64,000 nt of DNA from ZAX-1 sp046533095 (GCA_046533095.1 JAJQRA010000016.1:44490-108489), one strand, 5' to 3'. Shown: positions 1 to 10,031, counted from the stretch's first letter. The notes: generated from the sequence alone by a model not told the origin. Translations and numbers: made by a program.

Positions 1-24
1 TCATTGGATTCAAAGGATTGCATA

Positions 25-54
25 TTGTTTAAATCATCGTATATGTGGTAGAAT
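25..54 (+). promoter_or_regulatory. Probable secA promoter
   Basis: A TTGTTT hexamer (25-30) and a TAGAAT hexamer (49-54) are 18 bp apart, and the -10 is preceded by TGTGG, an extended -10. The same TGTGGTA-AAT form recurs at 48.43 kb. The leader to secA would be about 95 nt. The -35 match is weak, so this rests mainly on the -10. Confidence 0.45.
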
Positions 55-152
55 GTTATCTGAAGTGTGTTTGGTAAAGAAAACGGCACAAAATTGGCTT
101 ATCACATCAAAGGCGTGAAAAGTCTAAAAAGAAAAAAATAGGAGTAAAATAC

Positions 153-2723
153 ATGGGAGTAATAGAAAAAATTTTTGGCACACACAGTGACAGAGAGTTA
201 AAACTGGTAAATCCAATCGTAGACAAAATAGAAGAGCTGCGTCCATCCATGATGGAATTAACCGAGGCACAGCTAAGGGATAAAACGAAAGAATATAAAA
301 AGCGGCTACAAGATGGCGAGACATTGGATATGCTTTTGCCAGAAGCGTACGCGACGGTACGTGAGGCGGCAAGAAGATCCATTGGCATGGAACATTATCG
401 CGTACAGCTTGTTGGTGGCATTGTATTGCATCAAGGGCGTATCGCCGAAATGAAAACAGGTGAAGGAAAGACGCTAGTATCGACACTGCCGGCGTATTTA
501 AATGCATTAGTGGGAAAAGGGGTACATATTGTAACCGTAAATGACTACTTGGCCCACCGTGATGCCGAATGGATGGGGGAGGTGCATAAGTTTCTCGGGC
601 TTAGTGTAGGCGTTGTTTTAAATGCGATGGACAATGATGAACGCCGGGCGGCATACGCCTGCGATATCACCTATATTACGAACAATGAACTTGGATTTGA
701 CTATTTGCGGGATAATATGGTGATTTATAAAGAACAGCTTGTACAGCGTGAACTATATTTTGCTATTATTGATGAAGTTGACTCGGTGCTCGTAGATGAA
801 GCAAGGACGCCGCTTATTATTTCCGGGCAGAGTGGCAAATCAACAAAACTGTATGAGGCATGTGATATTTTGGCAAACCAGATGGTACGTGGCGAAGCTA
901 GCCAGGAATTTTCTAAAATGGATGCAATCATGGGCGTTGAGGTAGAGGAAACAGGCGATTTTGTTGTAAATGAAAAGGATAAGGTGGTCAACCTTACAGC
1001 GGATGGCGTTCGCAGAGTAGAGCATTTCTTTAAAATAGAAAACCTTGCAGATGCCGACAATTTAGAAATTCAGCATAATATTACCTTGGCATTGCGTGCA
1101 CATAATTTGATGTTTCGCGATCAGGATTACGTTGTGCAGGATGATAAAGTTTTAATTGTAGATGAATTTACCGGACGTATCATGCCCGGACGGCGCTATT
1201 CCGATGGCCTGCATCAAGCGATAGAGGCAAAGGAGCATGTAAAAGTAAAACGCGAGAGCAAGACGCTGGCCACGATTACGTTCCAGAATTTCTTTAATAA
1301 ATATGAAAAAAAGGCAGGCATGACCGGTACAGCGTTGACGGAGGAGAAGGAATTTCGCGATATTTATGGAATGGATGTAATCGAAATACCGACGAATGAA
1401 CTTGTCGTACGTAAGGATTTACAGGATGCAGTATATAAAACGAAAAAAGAAAAGCTATCTGCCGTTGTGGAGTCAATTGAGGAAGCGCATGAAAAAGGGC
1501 AGCCTGTACTGGTGGGTACGATTACGATTGAAGCATCGGAAGAAATCAGTTCCATTTTGAAAAAGAAGGGGATCCAACATAATGTATTGAATGCAAAATT
1601 CCATGAACTGGAAGCGGAAATCGTTGCAGAGGCCGGTGCGCATGCTGCCGTAACGATTGCAACCAATATGGCAGGCCGTGGTACGGATATTAAACTGGAC
1701 GAAGATGCAAAAGCCGCCGGAGGTTTGAAAATTATAGGGACGGAGCGGCATGAGGCACGTCGTATCGACAACCAGTTAAGGGGACGTGCCGGGCGGCAAG
1801 GGGATCCTGGTGAATCGCAGTTCTTTATTTGCCTGGAAGATGATTTAATGCGCCTGTTTGGCTCAGAAAAGCTTATGGGCATGTTCAACGCGCTAGGTGT
1901 GCCGGAAAACGAACAGATTCAACATAAAATGTTAACCAATGCTATTGAAAAAGCGCAGAAGAAAATAGAAAGCAATAACTTTGGTATCCGTAAAAATCTC
2001 TTAGAATATGATCAGGTCATGAACGAACAGCGTGAAATTATCTATGCGGAAAGACGACGTGTCTTAGACGGCGAAAGTATGCGAGATGTTATTTATAAAA
2101 TGATTACAGATCGGGTAGAAAATACAGTGGATACCTGCATTTCGTCAGACCAGCCAAACGAGGAGTGGGATTTAAATGAATTGAACCAACTTTTGCTCCC
2201 CATCGTTCCGGTAAAGCCAATTTCCGATCAAGATGCACAGGGTTTAAAAGCAAATGAACTAAAGCACAGGTTAAAAGAGCAGGCAGTCAAGCTTTATGAA
2301 ATAAAAGAAGCGGAATTTCCAGAACCGGAGGCTGTGCGTGAACTGGAACGGGTCATTTTGCTAAAAGTGATTGACCGCAAATGGATGGATCATATTGACG
2401 ACATGGATCAGCTGCGCCAAGGCGTTGGGCTACAGGCATATGGGCAACGCGATCCCCTGGTCGAATATAAAATGAGCGGCTATGATATGTTTGATAGTGT
2501 CATTGCCAACATTCAAGAGGATACCGTCCGCTTGCTGTTCCACATCAAAATCGAACAGAAAGTGGAGCGTGAACAGGTTGCAAAAGTGACTGGGACCAAT
2601 CGGGACGATACCGCCCCGAATGCTCCAAAACGGCGGGAAAGCGCAAAAATTTACCCAAATGCCCCATGCCCCTGCGGATCGGGCAAGAAATATAAACAAT
2701 GCTGTGGCAGGCTATCGGGGTAA
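153..2723 (+). CDS. secA: Preprotein translocase ATPase SecA
   Basis: SecA is the ATP-driven motor that pushes unfolded preproteins through the SecYEG channel at the cytoplasmic membrane. The 856-residue length is normal for the family. Visible landmarks are the Walker A KTGEGKT at residues 101-107, the DEVD Walker B box at 207-210 followed by DEARTPLIISG, the AGRGTD and RGRAGRQGDPG helicase motifs in the second nucleotide-binding fold, and a C-terminal zinc SEC-C motif (CPCGSGKKYKQCC) that binds SecB or ribosomes. The ATG at 153 has a GGAG at 141-144. It sits alone between its own promoter and a strong terminator, so it is probably monocistronic here. The usual neighbour prfB is not present downstream. 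Confidence 0.98.
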   Translation: MGVIEKIFGTHSDRELKLVNPIVDKIEELRPSMMELTEAQLRDKTKEYKKRLQDGETLDMLLPEAYATVREAARRSIGMEHYRVQLVGGIVLHQGRIAEMKTGEGKTLVSTLPAYLNALVGKGVHIVTVNDYLAHRDAEWMGEVHKFLGLSVGVVLNAMDNDERRAAYACDITYITNNELGFDYLRDNMVIYKEQLVQRELYFAIIDEVDSVLVDEARTPLIISGQSGKSTKLYEACDILANQMVRGEASQEFSKMDAIMGVEVEETGDFVVNEKDKVVNLTADGVRRVEHFFKIENLADADNLEIQHNITLALRAHNLMFRDQDYVVQDDKVLIVDEFTGRIMPGRRYSDGLHQAIEAKEHVKVKRESKTLATITFQNFFNKYEKKAGMTGTALTEEKEFRDIYGMDVIEIPTNELVVRKDLQDAVYKTKKEKLSAVVESIEEAHEKGQPVLVGTITIEASEEISSILKKKGIQHNVLNAKFHELEAEIVAEAGAHAAVTIATNMAGRGTDIKLDEDAKAAGGLKIIGTERHEARRIDNQLRGRAGRQGDPGESQFFICLEDDLMRLFGSEKLMGMFNALGVPENEQIQHKMLTNAIEKAQKKIESNNFGIRKNLLEYDQVMNEQREIIYAERRRVLDGESMRDVIYKMITDRVENTVDTCISSDQPNEEWDLNELNQLLLPIVPVKPISDQDAQGLKANELKHRLKEQAVKLYEIKEAEFPEPEAVRELERVILLKVIDRKWMDHIDDMDQLRQGVGLQAYGQRDPLVEYKMSGYDMFDSVIANIQEDTVRLLFHIKIEQKVEREQVAKVTGTNRDDTAPNAPKRRESAKIYPNAPCPCGSGKKYKQCCGRLSG

Positions 2724-2740
2724 AAATAATGGATATGGCG

Positions 2741-2776
2741 ATAGAGGTTCTTTTCGAAAAGAACCTCTATATTTTT
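2741..2776 (+). terminator. Rho-independent terminator after secA
   Basis: A perfect 30-bp palindrome (2741-2770, arms of ATAGAGGTTCTTTT and its complement) is followed by ATTTTT. It lies 18 bp after the secA stop and separates secA from the SOS-type uvrBA unit. Confidence 0.9.
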
Positions 2777-2828
2777 AAAGAATGGTATTGTAAAAATATT
2801 GCAAAATAAGATTGGGCAAGATTTCTTG

Positions 2829-2857
2829 TTGACATTTGTAGAAATAGATAGTAGAAT
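2829..2857 (+). promoter_or_regulatory. SigA-type promoter of uvrBA
   Basis: A perfect TTGACA (2829-2834) is followed after exactly 17 bp by TAGAAT (2852-2857). It is the best consensus promoter in the window and lies about 45 bp upstream of the uvrB start. A LexA-like box begins 5 bp past the -10. Confidence 0.85.
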
Positions 2858-2862
2858 GTAAA

Positions 2863-2874
2863 GAACGTTAGTTC
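2863..2874 (+). promoter_or_regulatory. LexA (DinR) operator
   Basis: The sequence GAACGTTAGTTC matches the Gram-positive LexA core GAAC-N4-GTTC exactly. It covers the expected transcription start of uvrBA, where bound LexA would block initiation. uvrB is a known SOS gene in Bacillus, so both position and partner gene fit. Confidence 0.8.
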
Positions 2875-2901
2875 TAACAATGTTCAAAGCAAGGAGTGCA
2901 T

Positions 2902-4893
2902 ATGGGCAATCAGCAGTTATTCCGTCTAGTATCACCATATAAAGCCACAGGAGATCAGCCACAGGCGATAGAACGCTTGTTAAATGGATTTTATGATGGC
3001 AATCAATTTCAGACATTATTGGGTGTTACCGGATCGGGCAAGACGTTTGCTATGGCTAACATCATTCAAAAGCTAAATAAGCCTACCTTAATCATTTCAC
3101 ATAATAAGACGTTGGCGGGTCAGCTGTATGGGGAATTTAAAGAGTATTTTCCGGATAATGCGGTAGAATATTTCGTTTCCTATTATGACTATTTTCAGCC
3201 GGAAGCCTATGTTCCGTCTTCCGATACGTATATTGCAAAAGATTCTGCCATTAACGAAGAAATAGATAAGCTGCGCCTTTCTGCAACGGCGGCACTAGCA
3301 GAACGGCAGGATGTCATTATTATAGCCAGCGTATCCTGCATTTATGGATTGGGAAATCCGGATGAATATCAGAATATGATGGTCAGCCTGCGCCCGGGGA
3401 TGATCAATGATAGAGACGAAGTCATACGAAGACTAGTTGAAACGCAGTATACAAGGAATGACATGGATTTTCACCGGGGGACGTTTCGGGTGCGAGGTGA
3501 TGTATTGGAAATATTTCCGGCAATTTGGGGGGAAACGGCAGTCCGTGTCGAATTTTTCGGAGATGAAATAGAGCGGATTACCGAAATCGACGTACTGACC
3601 AGCGAAATCAAGAGTCAACTGGATCATATTGCCATTTTTCCGGCTTCCCACTACGTTGTGCCAAAAGACAAAATTAATCAGGCCGCCACCGCAATTGAGC
3701 TTGAACTTGCGGAGCGGATTTCATATTATAAAAGCGAGGACAAGCTGTTAGAAGCACAACGGATAACGGAACGGACAAATTTTGACATAGAAATGCTAAA
3801 AGAAACCGGATTTTGTTCCGGTATTGAAAATTACTCCCGCCATTTATCCGGATTAGAGCCGGGCCAGCCGCCACATACCTTGATTGATTATTTTCCAGAA
3901 GAATTTCTAATCATTGTAGATGAATCGCACATTACGATTCCACAGGTACGCGGCATGTATGCGGGCGACCAGTCAAGGAAAACGACACTCGTAGACTATG
4001 GGTTTCGATTGCCGTCGGCGAAAGATAACCGGCCTTTAAATTTTCAAGAGTTTGAAGGTAAAATCGATCAAATGCTATTTGTATCAGCAACACCGAATGT
4101 CTATGAAAAAGAACATGAGCTGTTGCGGGCAGAACTGATTATCCGTCCAACAGGACTGTTAGACCCAAACGTACAAGTACGGCCGGTAGAAGGGCAGATC
4201 GATGACTTGCTCGGAGAAGTGAATAAGGAAATAGCGCAGAAAAACAAAATATTGATTACGACCTTGACGAAGAAAATGGCAGAGGATTTAACGGATTACT
4301 TAAGGGAGGCAGGTATTCGCGTAAAATATCTACATTCCGATATCGATACGCTAGAGCGGGCAGAAATTATCCGGGATTTAAGATTGGATATATTTGATGT
4401 ATTAGTGGGCATTAACCTGTTGCGTGAGGGTCTTGATATCCCGGAAATCACCTTAGTGGCAATTTTGGATGCAGACAAGGAAGGATTTTTGCGTTCGGAA
4501 ACATCCTTGATTCAAACGATTGGACGGGCGGCAAGAAATTCTGACGGTCATGTGATTATGTACGCAGATCGAATCACGGACTCTATGAATAAAGCCATAT
4601 CGGAAACAAATCGCCGCCGTGCGATTCAAGAAGCATATAATATAGAACATGGCATTACGCCAACGACCATACAAAAGTCCGTGCGGGATATTATCAGCAT
4701 ATCTAAGAAAGTTGCCCAAGAGGAGTATGCATTTAAAAAAGCCCCGGAATCTATGAATAAGAAAGAATTGGAAAAGCTGATTACGCAAGTACAAAAGCAA
4801 ATGCGGCAGGCGGCGGCAGAATTAAACTTTGAAGCGGCGGCAGAACTGCGGGATAAGATGATCATACTAAAAGGGAATTTGCGGGACTTGTAG
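2902..4893 (+). CDS. uvrB: Excinuclease ABC subunit B (UvrB)
   Basis: UvrB is the damage-verifying helicase of nucleotide excision repair; it is loaded by UvrA and recruits UvrC. Walker A GVTGSGKT is at residues 41-48, the damage-gripping beta-hairpin region (YYDYFQPEAYVP) follows, and helicase motif VI (QTIGRAARN) and a C-terminal UVR coiled coil that contacts UvrC are present. A GTG at 2896 extends the frame by two codons, but AAGGAG at 2891-2896 would overlap it. The ATG at 2902, five bases after that site, is the better start. uvrA follows after 33 bp, so the two are co-transcribed from the LexA-boxed promoter. Confidence 0.97.
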   Translation: MGNQQLFRLVSPYKATGDQPQAIERLLNGFYDGNQFQTLLGVTGSGKTFAMANIIQKLNKPTLIISHNKTLAGQLYGEFKEYFPDNAVEYFVSYYDYFQPEAYVPSSDTYIAKDSAINEEIDKLRLSATAALAERQDVIIIASVSCIYGLGNPDEYQNMMVSLRPGMINDRDEVIRRLVETQYTRNDMDFHRGTFRVRGDVLEIFPAIWGETAVRVEFFGDEIERITEIDVLTSEIKSQLDHIAIFPASHYVVPKDKINQAATAIELELAERISYYKSEDKLLEAQRITERTNFDIEMLKETGFCSGIENYSRHLSGLEPGQPPHTLIDYFPEEFLIIVDESHITIPQVRGMYAGDQSRKTTLVDYGFRLPSAKDNRPLNFQEFEGKIDQMLFVSATPNVYEKEHELLRAELIIRPTGLLDPNVQVRPVEGQIDDLLGEVNKEIAQKNKILITTLTKKMAEDLTDYLREAGIRVKYLHSDIDTLERAEIIRDLRLDIFDVLVGINLLREGLDIPEITLVAILDADKEGFLRSETSLIQTIGRAARNSDGHVIMYADRITDSMNKAISETNRRRAIQEAYNIEHGITPTTIQKSVRDIISISKKVAQEEYAFKKAPESMNKKELEKLITQVQKQMRQAAAELNFEAAAELRDKMIILKGNLRDL

Positions 4894-4926
4894 GAAACTA
4901 TAAGGAGGCGCCACAGGAGTCACACC

Positions 4927-7761
4927 ATGAAGAAGTTAGAGAAGCAATATATTAAAATACGAGGAGCCAATGAACATAATTTAAAAAATCTGAATGTAGA
5001 TATTCCAAGAAATGAGCTTGTGGTACTGACCGGATTAAGTGGTTCCGGGAAGTCGTCATTGGCTTTTGATACGATCTATGCAGAGGGGCAGCGGCGGTAC
5101 ATGGAATCGTTGTCTTCTTATGCCAGACAATTTTTAGGGCATATGGAAAAGCCAAATGTAGAGAAAATAGAAGGATTATCCCCGGCTATTTCGATCGACC
5201 AGAAGTCTACAAACCGTAATCCAAGATCTACGGTCGGGACGGTAACAGAAATCTATGATTATTTTCGGCTGCTTTTCGCAAGAATCGGAATACCGCACTG
5301 CCCTGTTTGTGGGAAAGTAATTGAGAAGCAAACGGTTGACCAGATGGTGGATCAAATCATGTCACTTCCAACCGGAACGAAACTTCAGCTGCTTGCACCG
5401 GTGGTCCGTGGACGAAAAGGCGGCCATCAAAAACTATTTGAACAGACGAAAAGAAGTGGATATGTACGTGTACAGGTAGATGGCAGCCTTTATGAACTTA
5501 CAGAAGAAATACAGCTGGATAAAAATAAAAAGCATAACATAGAAATCATCGTAGACCGCCTTGTGGCCAAAGAGGGGATTGAAAAGCGCTTGACCGACTC
5601 CATCGAAAATGTACTTGCCCTAGCCGATGGACTCCTAACGGTTGATGTGATTGGAGGAGAGCCAATTGCATTTTCCCAAAGTTTTTCCTGTCCGGACTGT
5701 AATTTTAGCATTGATGAAATTGAACCAAGAAGCTTTTCGTTTAATAATCCATTTGGTGCTTGCCCGGTGTGTTTTGGACTAGGCTATAAAATGGAATTTG
5801 ATCCGGATCTTATGATTCCGGATAAACGCCTAAGTATTGCGGATGGTGCAATCAAAGTGGTGGGCTGGGCATCCTGCACCGATCCATCAAGCTATACCTA
5901 CGCGGTATTATCGGCATTGTCAAAAGAGTATCGCTTTGATCTGGCAACCCCTTATGAAGAGCTGAGCGAAGAAGTAAGGGATATGCTCGTTCATGGAACA
6001 AACGGAAAAGAAGTAAAAGTATATTATAAAGGACAACGTGGAGAAGGAGTCTATGATGTAGCGTTTGAAGGCTTGGTTCGAAACGTAAACCGTCGCTATC
6101 GGGAAACTGGCTCAGATACGATGAAACAGGAATATGAGGGGTTTATGCGGATTACCCCATGTGCAGAATGTGGGGGGCAGCGATTAAAGAAAGAGGCGCT
6201 TGCGGTCACGTTAAGCGATAAAAATATCCATGAGGTCACAGCGATGTCCATATCAAAGCTACATGATTTTCTGCATACGATGGAGTTAAACGCCCAGCAA
6301 ATGCTCATTGGGGAACAGGTGCTAAAGGAAATCTGTGCAAGGGTAGGATTTTTAATTGATGTAGGCTTGAACTATTTGACACTGGCGCGTGGGACGGCAA
6401 CACTTTCCGGCGGCGAGGCACAGCGTATCCGCCTTGCTACCCAGATTGGATCCGGATTGGTAGGGGTTGCCTACATTTTAGATGAACCAAGTATCGGACT
6501 TCATCAGCGCGATAATGACAAACTGCTGAACACATTAAAGAATCTAAAAAACCTAGGAAATACGTTAATCGTCGTTGAACATGACGAAGAGACCATGTTT
6601 GCAGCAGACCATATTATAGATATCGGTCCCGGTGCCGGAAACCATGGGGGGACGCTTGTGGCACAAGGCAGTGTAGAGGATATTATGAAGAATAAGCGCT
6701 CCATAACCGGTGCCTACCTAAGCCATAAAATCACGATTCCGGTGCCAAAGACCAGAAAGATCCCAACAGGATTTCTAAACATCATCGGTGCAAACGAGAA
6801 TAATCTACAAAATGTGAATGTTGATATCCCATTGGGAGTTATGACCTGTATTACGGGAGTGTCAGGCTCAGGGAAAAGTTCGCTGACCAATGAAATATTA
6901 TATAAACGGCTTGCCAGAGATTTAAACCGAGCCAGAGTGATACCGGGCAAGCATAGGGGAATTGATGGAATAGAGCAGCTTGATAAGGTGATTGATATTG
7001 ACCAATCTCCGATTGGACGGACGCCCCGTTCAAACCCTGCTACCTATACAGGCGTATTTGACCAAATACGTGATTTATTTGCCACCACAGCAGATGCCAA
7101 GGCGAAAGGCTATAAAAAAGGACGTTTCAGTTTTAATGTAAAAGGTGGCCGTTGCGAAGCATGTTCTGGTGATGGTATCTTAAAAATTGAAATGCATTTC
7201 CTGCCGGATGTTTACGTTCCGTGTGAAGTCTGCCAAGGAAAACGCTATAACAGGGAAACGCTGGATGTACGCTACAAAGGGAAAAATATATACGATGTCC
7301 TTGATATGACGGTAGAAGAGGCGGTGACGTTTTTTGAAAATGTACCGTCTATTAAGCGAAAAATAGATACGTTAAATGATGTGGGGCTATCCTATCTTAA
7401 ACTTGGACAGCCATCAACGACATTATCGGGAGGAGAAGCCCAGCGAATTAAGCTTGCCTCGGAATTAAGCAAACGAAGTACCGGCAAGACGATTTATATT
7501 TTAGATGAACCAACGACAGGGCTTCATTTCGCAGATGTCCACAAATTGACTGAAATTTTACAAAAGCTTGTGGAGGGTGGAAACACCGTAATTGTGATCG
7601 AGCATAATTTGGATGTGATTAAAACAGCAGATTATATTATTGATATGGGACCGGAAGGGGGAGATGGCGGCGGAAAAGTAATCGCAAAAGGGATGCCGGA
7701 AGAGGTCGCAGAGTGCCCGATGTCCTATACCGGGCAGTATATGAGAAAATATTTGGAATGA
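4927..7761 (+). CDS. uvrA: Excinuclease ABC subunit A (UvrA)
   Basis: UvrA is the damage-scanning ATPase of nucleotide excision repair. It has the typical tandem ABC architecture in 944 residues: a first Walker A GLSGSGKS at residues 36-43, a CPVC/CPDC zinc-binding insertion, a first LSGGEAQRIRLA signature, then a second half with GVSGSGKS, a CEAC...CEVC zinc finger and a second LSGGEAQRIKLA signature with ILDEPTTGLHFAD. The ATG has AGGAG at 4915-4919. It follows uvrB by 33 bp and should share its SOS control. No clear terminator is visible after it. Confidence 0.98.
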   Translation: MKKLEKQYIKIRGANEHNLKNLNVDIPRNELVVLTGLSGSGKSSLAFDTIYAEGQRRYMESLSSYARQFLGHMEKPNVEKIEGLSPAISIDQKSTNRNPRSTVGTVTEIYDYFRLLFARIGIPHCPVCGKVIEKQTVDQMVDQIMSLPTGTKLQLLAPVVRGRKGGHQKLFEQTKRSGYVRVQVDGSLYELTEEIQLDKNKKHNIEIIVDRLVAKEGIEKRLTDSIENVLALADGLLTVDVIGGEPIAFSQSFSCPDCNFSIDEIEPRSFSFNNPFGACPVCFGLGYKMEFDPDLMIPDKRLSIADGAIKVVGWASCTDPSSYTYAVLSALSKEYRFDLATPYEELSEEVRDMLVHGTNGKEVKVYYKGQRGEGVYDVAFEGLVRNVNRRYRETGSDTMKQEYEGFMRITPCAECGGQRLKKEALAVTLSDKNIHEVTAMSISKLHDFLHTMELNAQQMLIGEQVLKEICARVGFLIDVGLNYLTLARGTATLSGGEAQRIRLATQIGSGLVGVAYILDEPSIGLHQRDNDKLLNTLKNLKNLGNTLIVVEHDEETMFAADHIIDIGPGAGNHGGTLVAQGSVEDIMKNKRSITGAYLSHKITIPVPKTRKIPTGFLNIIGANENNLQNVNVDIPLGVMTCITGVSGSGKSSLTNEILYKRLARDLNRARVIPGKHRGIDGIEQLDKVIDIDQSPIGRTPRSNPATYTGVFDQIRDLFATTADAKAKGYKKGRFSFNVKGGRCEACSGDGILKIEMHFLPDVYVPCEVCQGKRYNRETLDVRYKGKNIYDVLDMTVEEAVTFFENVPSIKRKIDTLNDVGLSYLKLGQPSTTLSGGEAQRIKLASELSKRSTGKTIYILDEPTTGLHFADVHKLTEILQKLVEGGNTVIVIEHNLDVIKTADYIIDMGPEGGDGGGKVIAKGMPEEVAECPMSYTGQYMRKYLE

Positions 7762-7879
7762 AACACCACGAAAAAGCAAATAAACGGGGCTTAAATATAA
7801 AAATTATATAAATTTTTGAAAGATATATGGTAGAAAACATTAAAAATCGACCGAATTTCATCTTTTGTAAAAAAAGACT

Positions 7880-7907
7880 TTGAAAAACAGGAGATATTGT
7901 ATATAAT
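7880..7907 (+). promoter_or_regulatory. Probable mbl promoter
   Basis: TTGAAA (7880-7885) and a perfect TATAAT (7902-7907) are 16 bp apart in the AT-rich 239-bp gap after uvrA, leaving a leader of about 85 nt before mbl. Confidence 0.7.
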
Positions 7908-8000
7908 GTTAGTATGTATGTGAAAATATTTCTAAATATGTTTAAATCCGTAGTTTGTGGCTATAAATAAATTGTAAGGATAACGAAAGGGGAAACGAAA

Positions 8001-8993
8001 ATGGTTTCAACAGATATTGGAATTGACCTGGGAACGGCAAGCATTCTCGTTTATATAAGGGGGAAAGGCGTTGTGTTAAAAGAGCCTTCTGTTGTGGCAT
8101 TCGACAGGGATACAAATAAAATCAAAGCGATCGGCGAAGAAGCAAGACTAATGCTAGGCAGGACACCGGGGAATATTGTAGCAGTAAGGCCTTTGCGCCA
8201 AGGTGTTATCTCCGATTATACCGTAACGGAAAAGATGATAAAGTATTTTATTCAGAAGGCATTAGGTAAAAAAAGCTTTCGTAAGCCAAGGATCAGTGTA
8301 TGTGTTCCAAGCGGAGCTACGGAGGTAGAAAAGAAAGCAGTAGAGGATGCAACTTATCAGGCAGGCGCCAGAGAAGTTTCGATTATAGAAGAGCCTATAG
8401 CGGCAGCGATAGGAGCCGGTATTGACATTTCAAAACCGTGTGGCAATATGATTGTCGATATTGGAGGTGGTACAGCGGATATTGCAGTCATTTCATTGGG
8501 CGGTACGGTAGTAAGCACATCAATTAAGCTTGCAGGAGATGATTTTGACGAGGCGATTGTTCGCTATATGAGGAAAAAACATAACCTTTTAATCGGAGAA
8601 AGGACAGCGGAAGATATTAAAATAAAAATTGGTACCTGCTTTCCCCTTGCACAGAATGAAACGATGGATGTAAGAGGGCGTAATCTCGTTACGGGTCTGC
8701 CAAAGACCGTATCGGTTTCTTCGGAAGAAACCGAAGAGGCGTTGCGTGAACCAACCTTGCAGATTGTAGAAGCAGTACACAGTGTTCTTGAAAAAACTCC
8801 CCCGGAATTGGCGGCTGATGTTGCCGATCGAGGCATTGTCCTCACCGGGGGCGGTGCGTTGTTGCGGGGGATGGAAGAGCTAATAGAAGATAAGACAGGC
8901 ATAAACACGATGACAGCAGAAGAACCGATGACCTGTGTAGCCATTGGCACAGGCAAATATGTAGAATTTTTATCGGGGAAATCAAGCGATTGA
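8001..8993 (+). CDS. mbl: MreB-family rod-shape cytoskeletal protein (Mbl)
   Basis: This is a bacterial actin homologue that guides elongation-mode cell-wall synthesis under the membrane. The actin-fold phosphate motifs are visible: IDLGTAS near the N-terminus, DIGGGTAD in the middle and LTGGGALLRG near the C-terminus; the 330-residue length is normal for MreB/Mbl. A GAAAGGGG site precedes the ATG. The symbol mbl rather than mreB is chosen from context: two flagellar rod genes follow directly, as in the Bacillus mbl-flhO-flhP cluster, and no mreC or mreD is present. Confidence 0.9.
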   Translation: MVSTDIGIDLGTASILVYIRGKGVVLKEPSVVAFDRDTNKIKAIGEEARLMLGRTPGNIVAVRPLRQGVISDYTVTEKMIKYFIQKALGKKSFRKPRISVCVPSGATEVEKKAVEDATYQAGAREVSIIEEPIAAAIGAGIDISKPCGNMIVDIGGGTADIAVISLGGTVVSTSIKLAGDDFDEAIVRYMRKKHNLLIGERTAEDIKIKIGTCFPLAQNETMDVRGRNLVTGLPKTVSVSSEETEEALREPTLQIVEAVHSVLEKTPPELAADVADRGIVLTGGGALLRGMEELIEDKTGINTMTAEEPMTCVAIGTGKYVEFLSGKSSD

Positions 8994-9000
8994 TCGTAAC

Positions 9001-9058
9001 AAAGGGAACACCACAGCCACGAAAGGAACGCCACAGCGGCTGTTTCATACAAGGAGGG
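9001..9058 (+). repeat. Dispersed leader element, copy upstream of flgF
   Basis: The 72-bp mbl-flgF gap contains CACCACAGCCACGAAAGG and then TGTTTCATACAAGGAGG. The first part matches the start, and the second the end, of leaders found before cdaA, rfbA and the methyltransferase gene. The GGAGG of the element serves as the flgF ribosome binding site. This is a short, internally condensed copy, with CCACAG occurring twice. Confidence 0.6.
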
Positions 9059-9065
9059 ATTACGT

Positions 9066-9866
9066 ATGGTAAAGGGTCTATACACCGCGTATACAGGAAT
9101 GATTAATCAGCAGAACAGGCTAGATGTGCTTACAAATAATCTGGCAAACTCTGCTACAAATGGATTCAAAAAAGAGGGGGCTACTTCCCAGTCGTTTGAG
9201 GATGAACTGGCAATTAAACTGAAAGACACCTCGGATATGGGCATTCCAAAGAGATTGGGGATTGTTAATCTTGGTGTGAAAATTGGAGAATGCTACACGA
9301 ATTATGATCAAGGTGCATTTCGTGTGACGGATAATGTCTATGATATAGGTCTGGATGGGAATGGCTTCTTTGCCCTTGCATTTACTAATAAGCAAGGGGA
9401 AACTTCTGTAAAATATTCCAGGGATGGAGCATTTACAGCAACAAGAGAAGGATATTTAGTAACGAAAGACGGAGATTATGTATTAAATCAAGCAGGTGCG
9501 ACTACGGCAAATCCTGGAGCGGCAAATTATATTCAGATTGATCCAAATGTGAAATTAGTGATTGATGAACAAGGATACCTCTATCAAAACAACGTACAGA
9601 TTGGGCAGCTTGGGGTTGTAGATTTTCAGGATTATAACTATCTTGGCAAATATGGAGAAAACATGTATGAGCTAGTAGAGGGGGGACAGGTACAGGCTTC
9701 TAATGCAAAAGTTGTGCAAGGGACACTGGAAATGTCTAATGTAAATGTAGTTTCAGAAATGGTAGAGATGATAACCATATCAAGAGCCTATGAAGCAAAT
9801 CAGAAAATAATTCAAACTATAGATTCAACGCTTGATAAAGCAGTGAACGGTCTTGGTAAGCTATAA
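9066..9866 (+). CDS. flgF: Flagellar basal-body rod protein (FlgF/FlhO type)
   Basis: This belongs to the axial rod/hook family that forms the proximal and distal rod through the envelope. The N-terminal signature (GLYTAYTGMINQQNRLDVLT then NNLANSATNGFKKEG) and the C-terminal coiled-coil signature (SNVNVVSEMVEMITISRAYE) are both present. In a 266-residue protein without the longer FlgE middle domain this points to FlgF/FlgG. The neighbours (mbl before, flgG after) match the Bacillus flhO position. Such proteins lack a cleaved signal and leave through the flagellar type III apparatus. Confidence 0.9.
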   Translation: MVKGLYTAYTGMINQQNRLDVLTNNLANSATNGFKKEGATSQSFEDELAIKLKDTSDMGIPKRLGIVNLGVKIGECYTNYDQGAFRVTDNVYDIGLDGNGFFALAFTNKQGETSVKYSRDGAFTATREGYLVTKDGDYVLNQAGATTANPGAANYIQIDPNVKLVIDEQGYLYQNNVQIGQLGVVDFQDYNYLGKYGENMYELVEGGQVQASNAKVVQGTLEMSNVNVVSEMVEMITISRAYEANQKIIQTIDSTLDKAVNGLGKL

Positions 9867-9920
9867 ACTAGGAAGTAAATAGGAAGCAAATAAATAAGCA
9901 AGTGCAAAATCAACGATTTC

Positions 9921-9960
9921 GTAGTGCAAGGTGTTTTGCGAAGCAAAATCCCGAGAATTA
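9921..9960 (+). repeat. Intergenic hairpin related to one at 16.65 kb
   Basis: The 165-bp flgF-flgG gap contains GTGTTTTGCGAAGCAAAATCCCGAG in two parts: a TTTTGC/GCAAAA stem with a GAA loop, then CCCGAG. A similar hairpin with the same trailing CCCGAG lies at 16649-16673. No U-tract follows, so it is not a standard terminator. Function is unknown. Confidence 0.35.
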
Positions 9961-10031
9961 CGAAAGAGAACATGTTCACACAATAAGCCCGCAAAGCTTA
10001 GTTTTCATAAAAAGCAGAAATGAGGAAAAAT

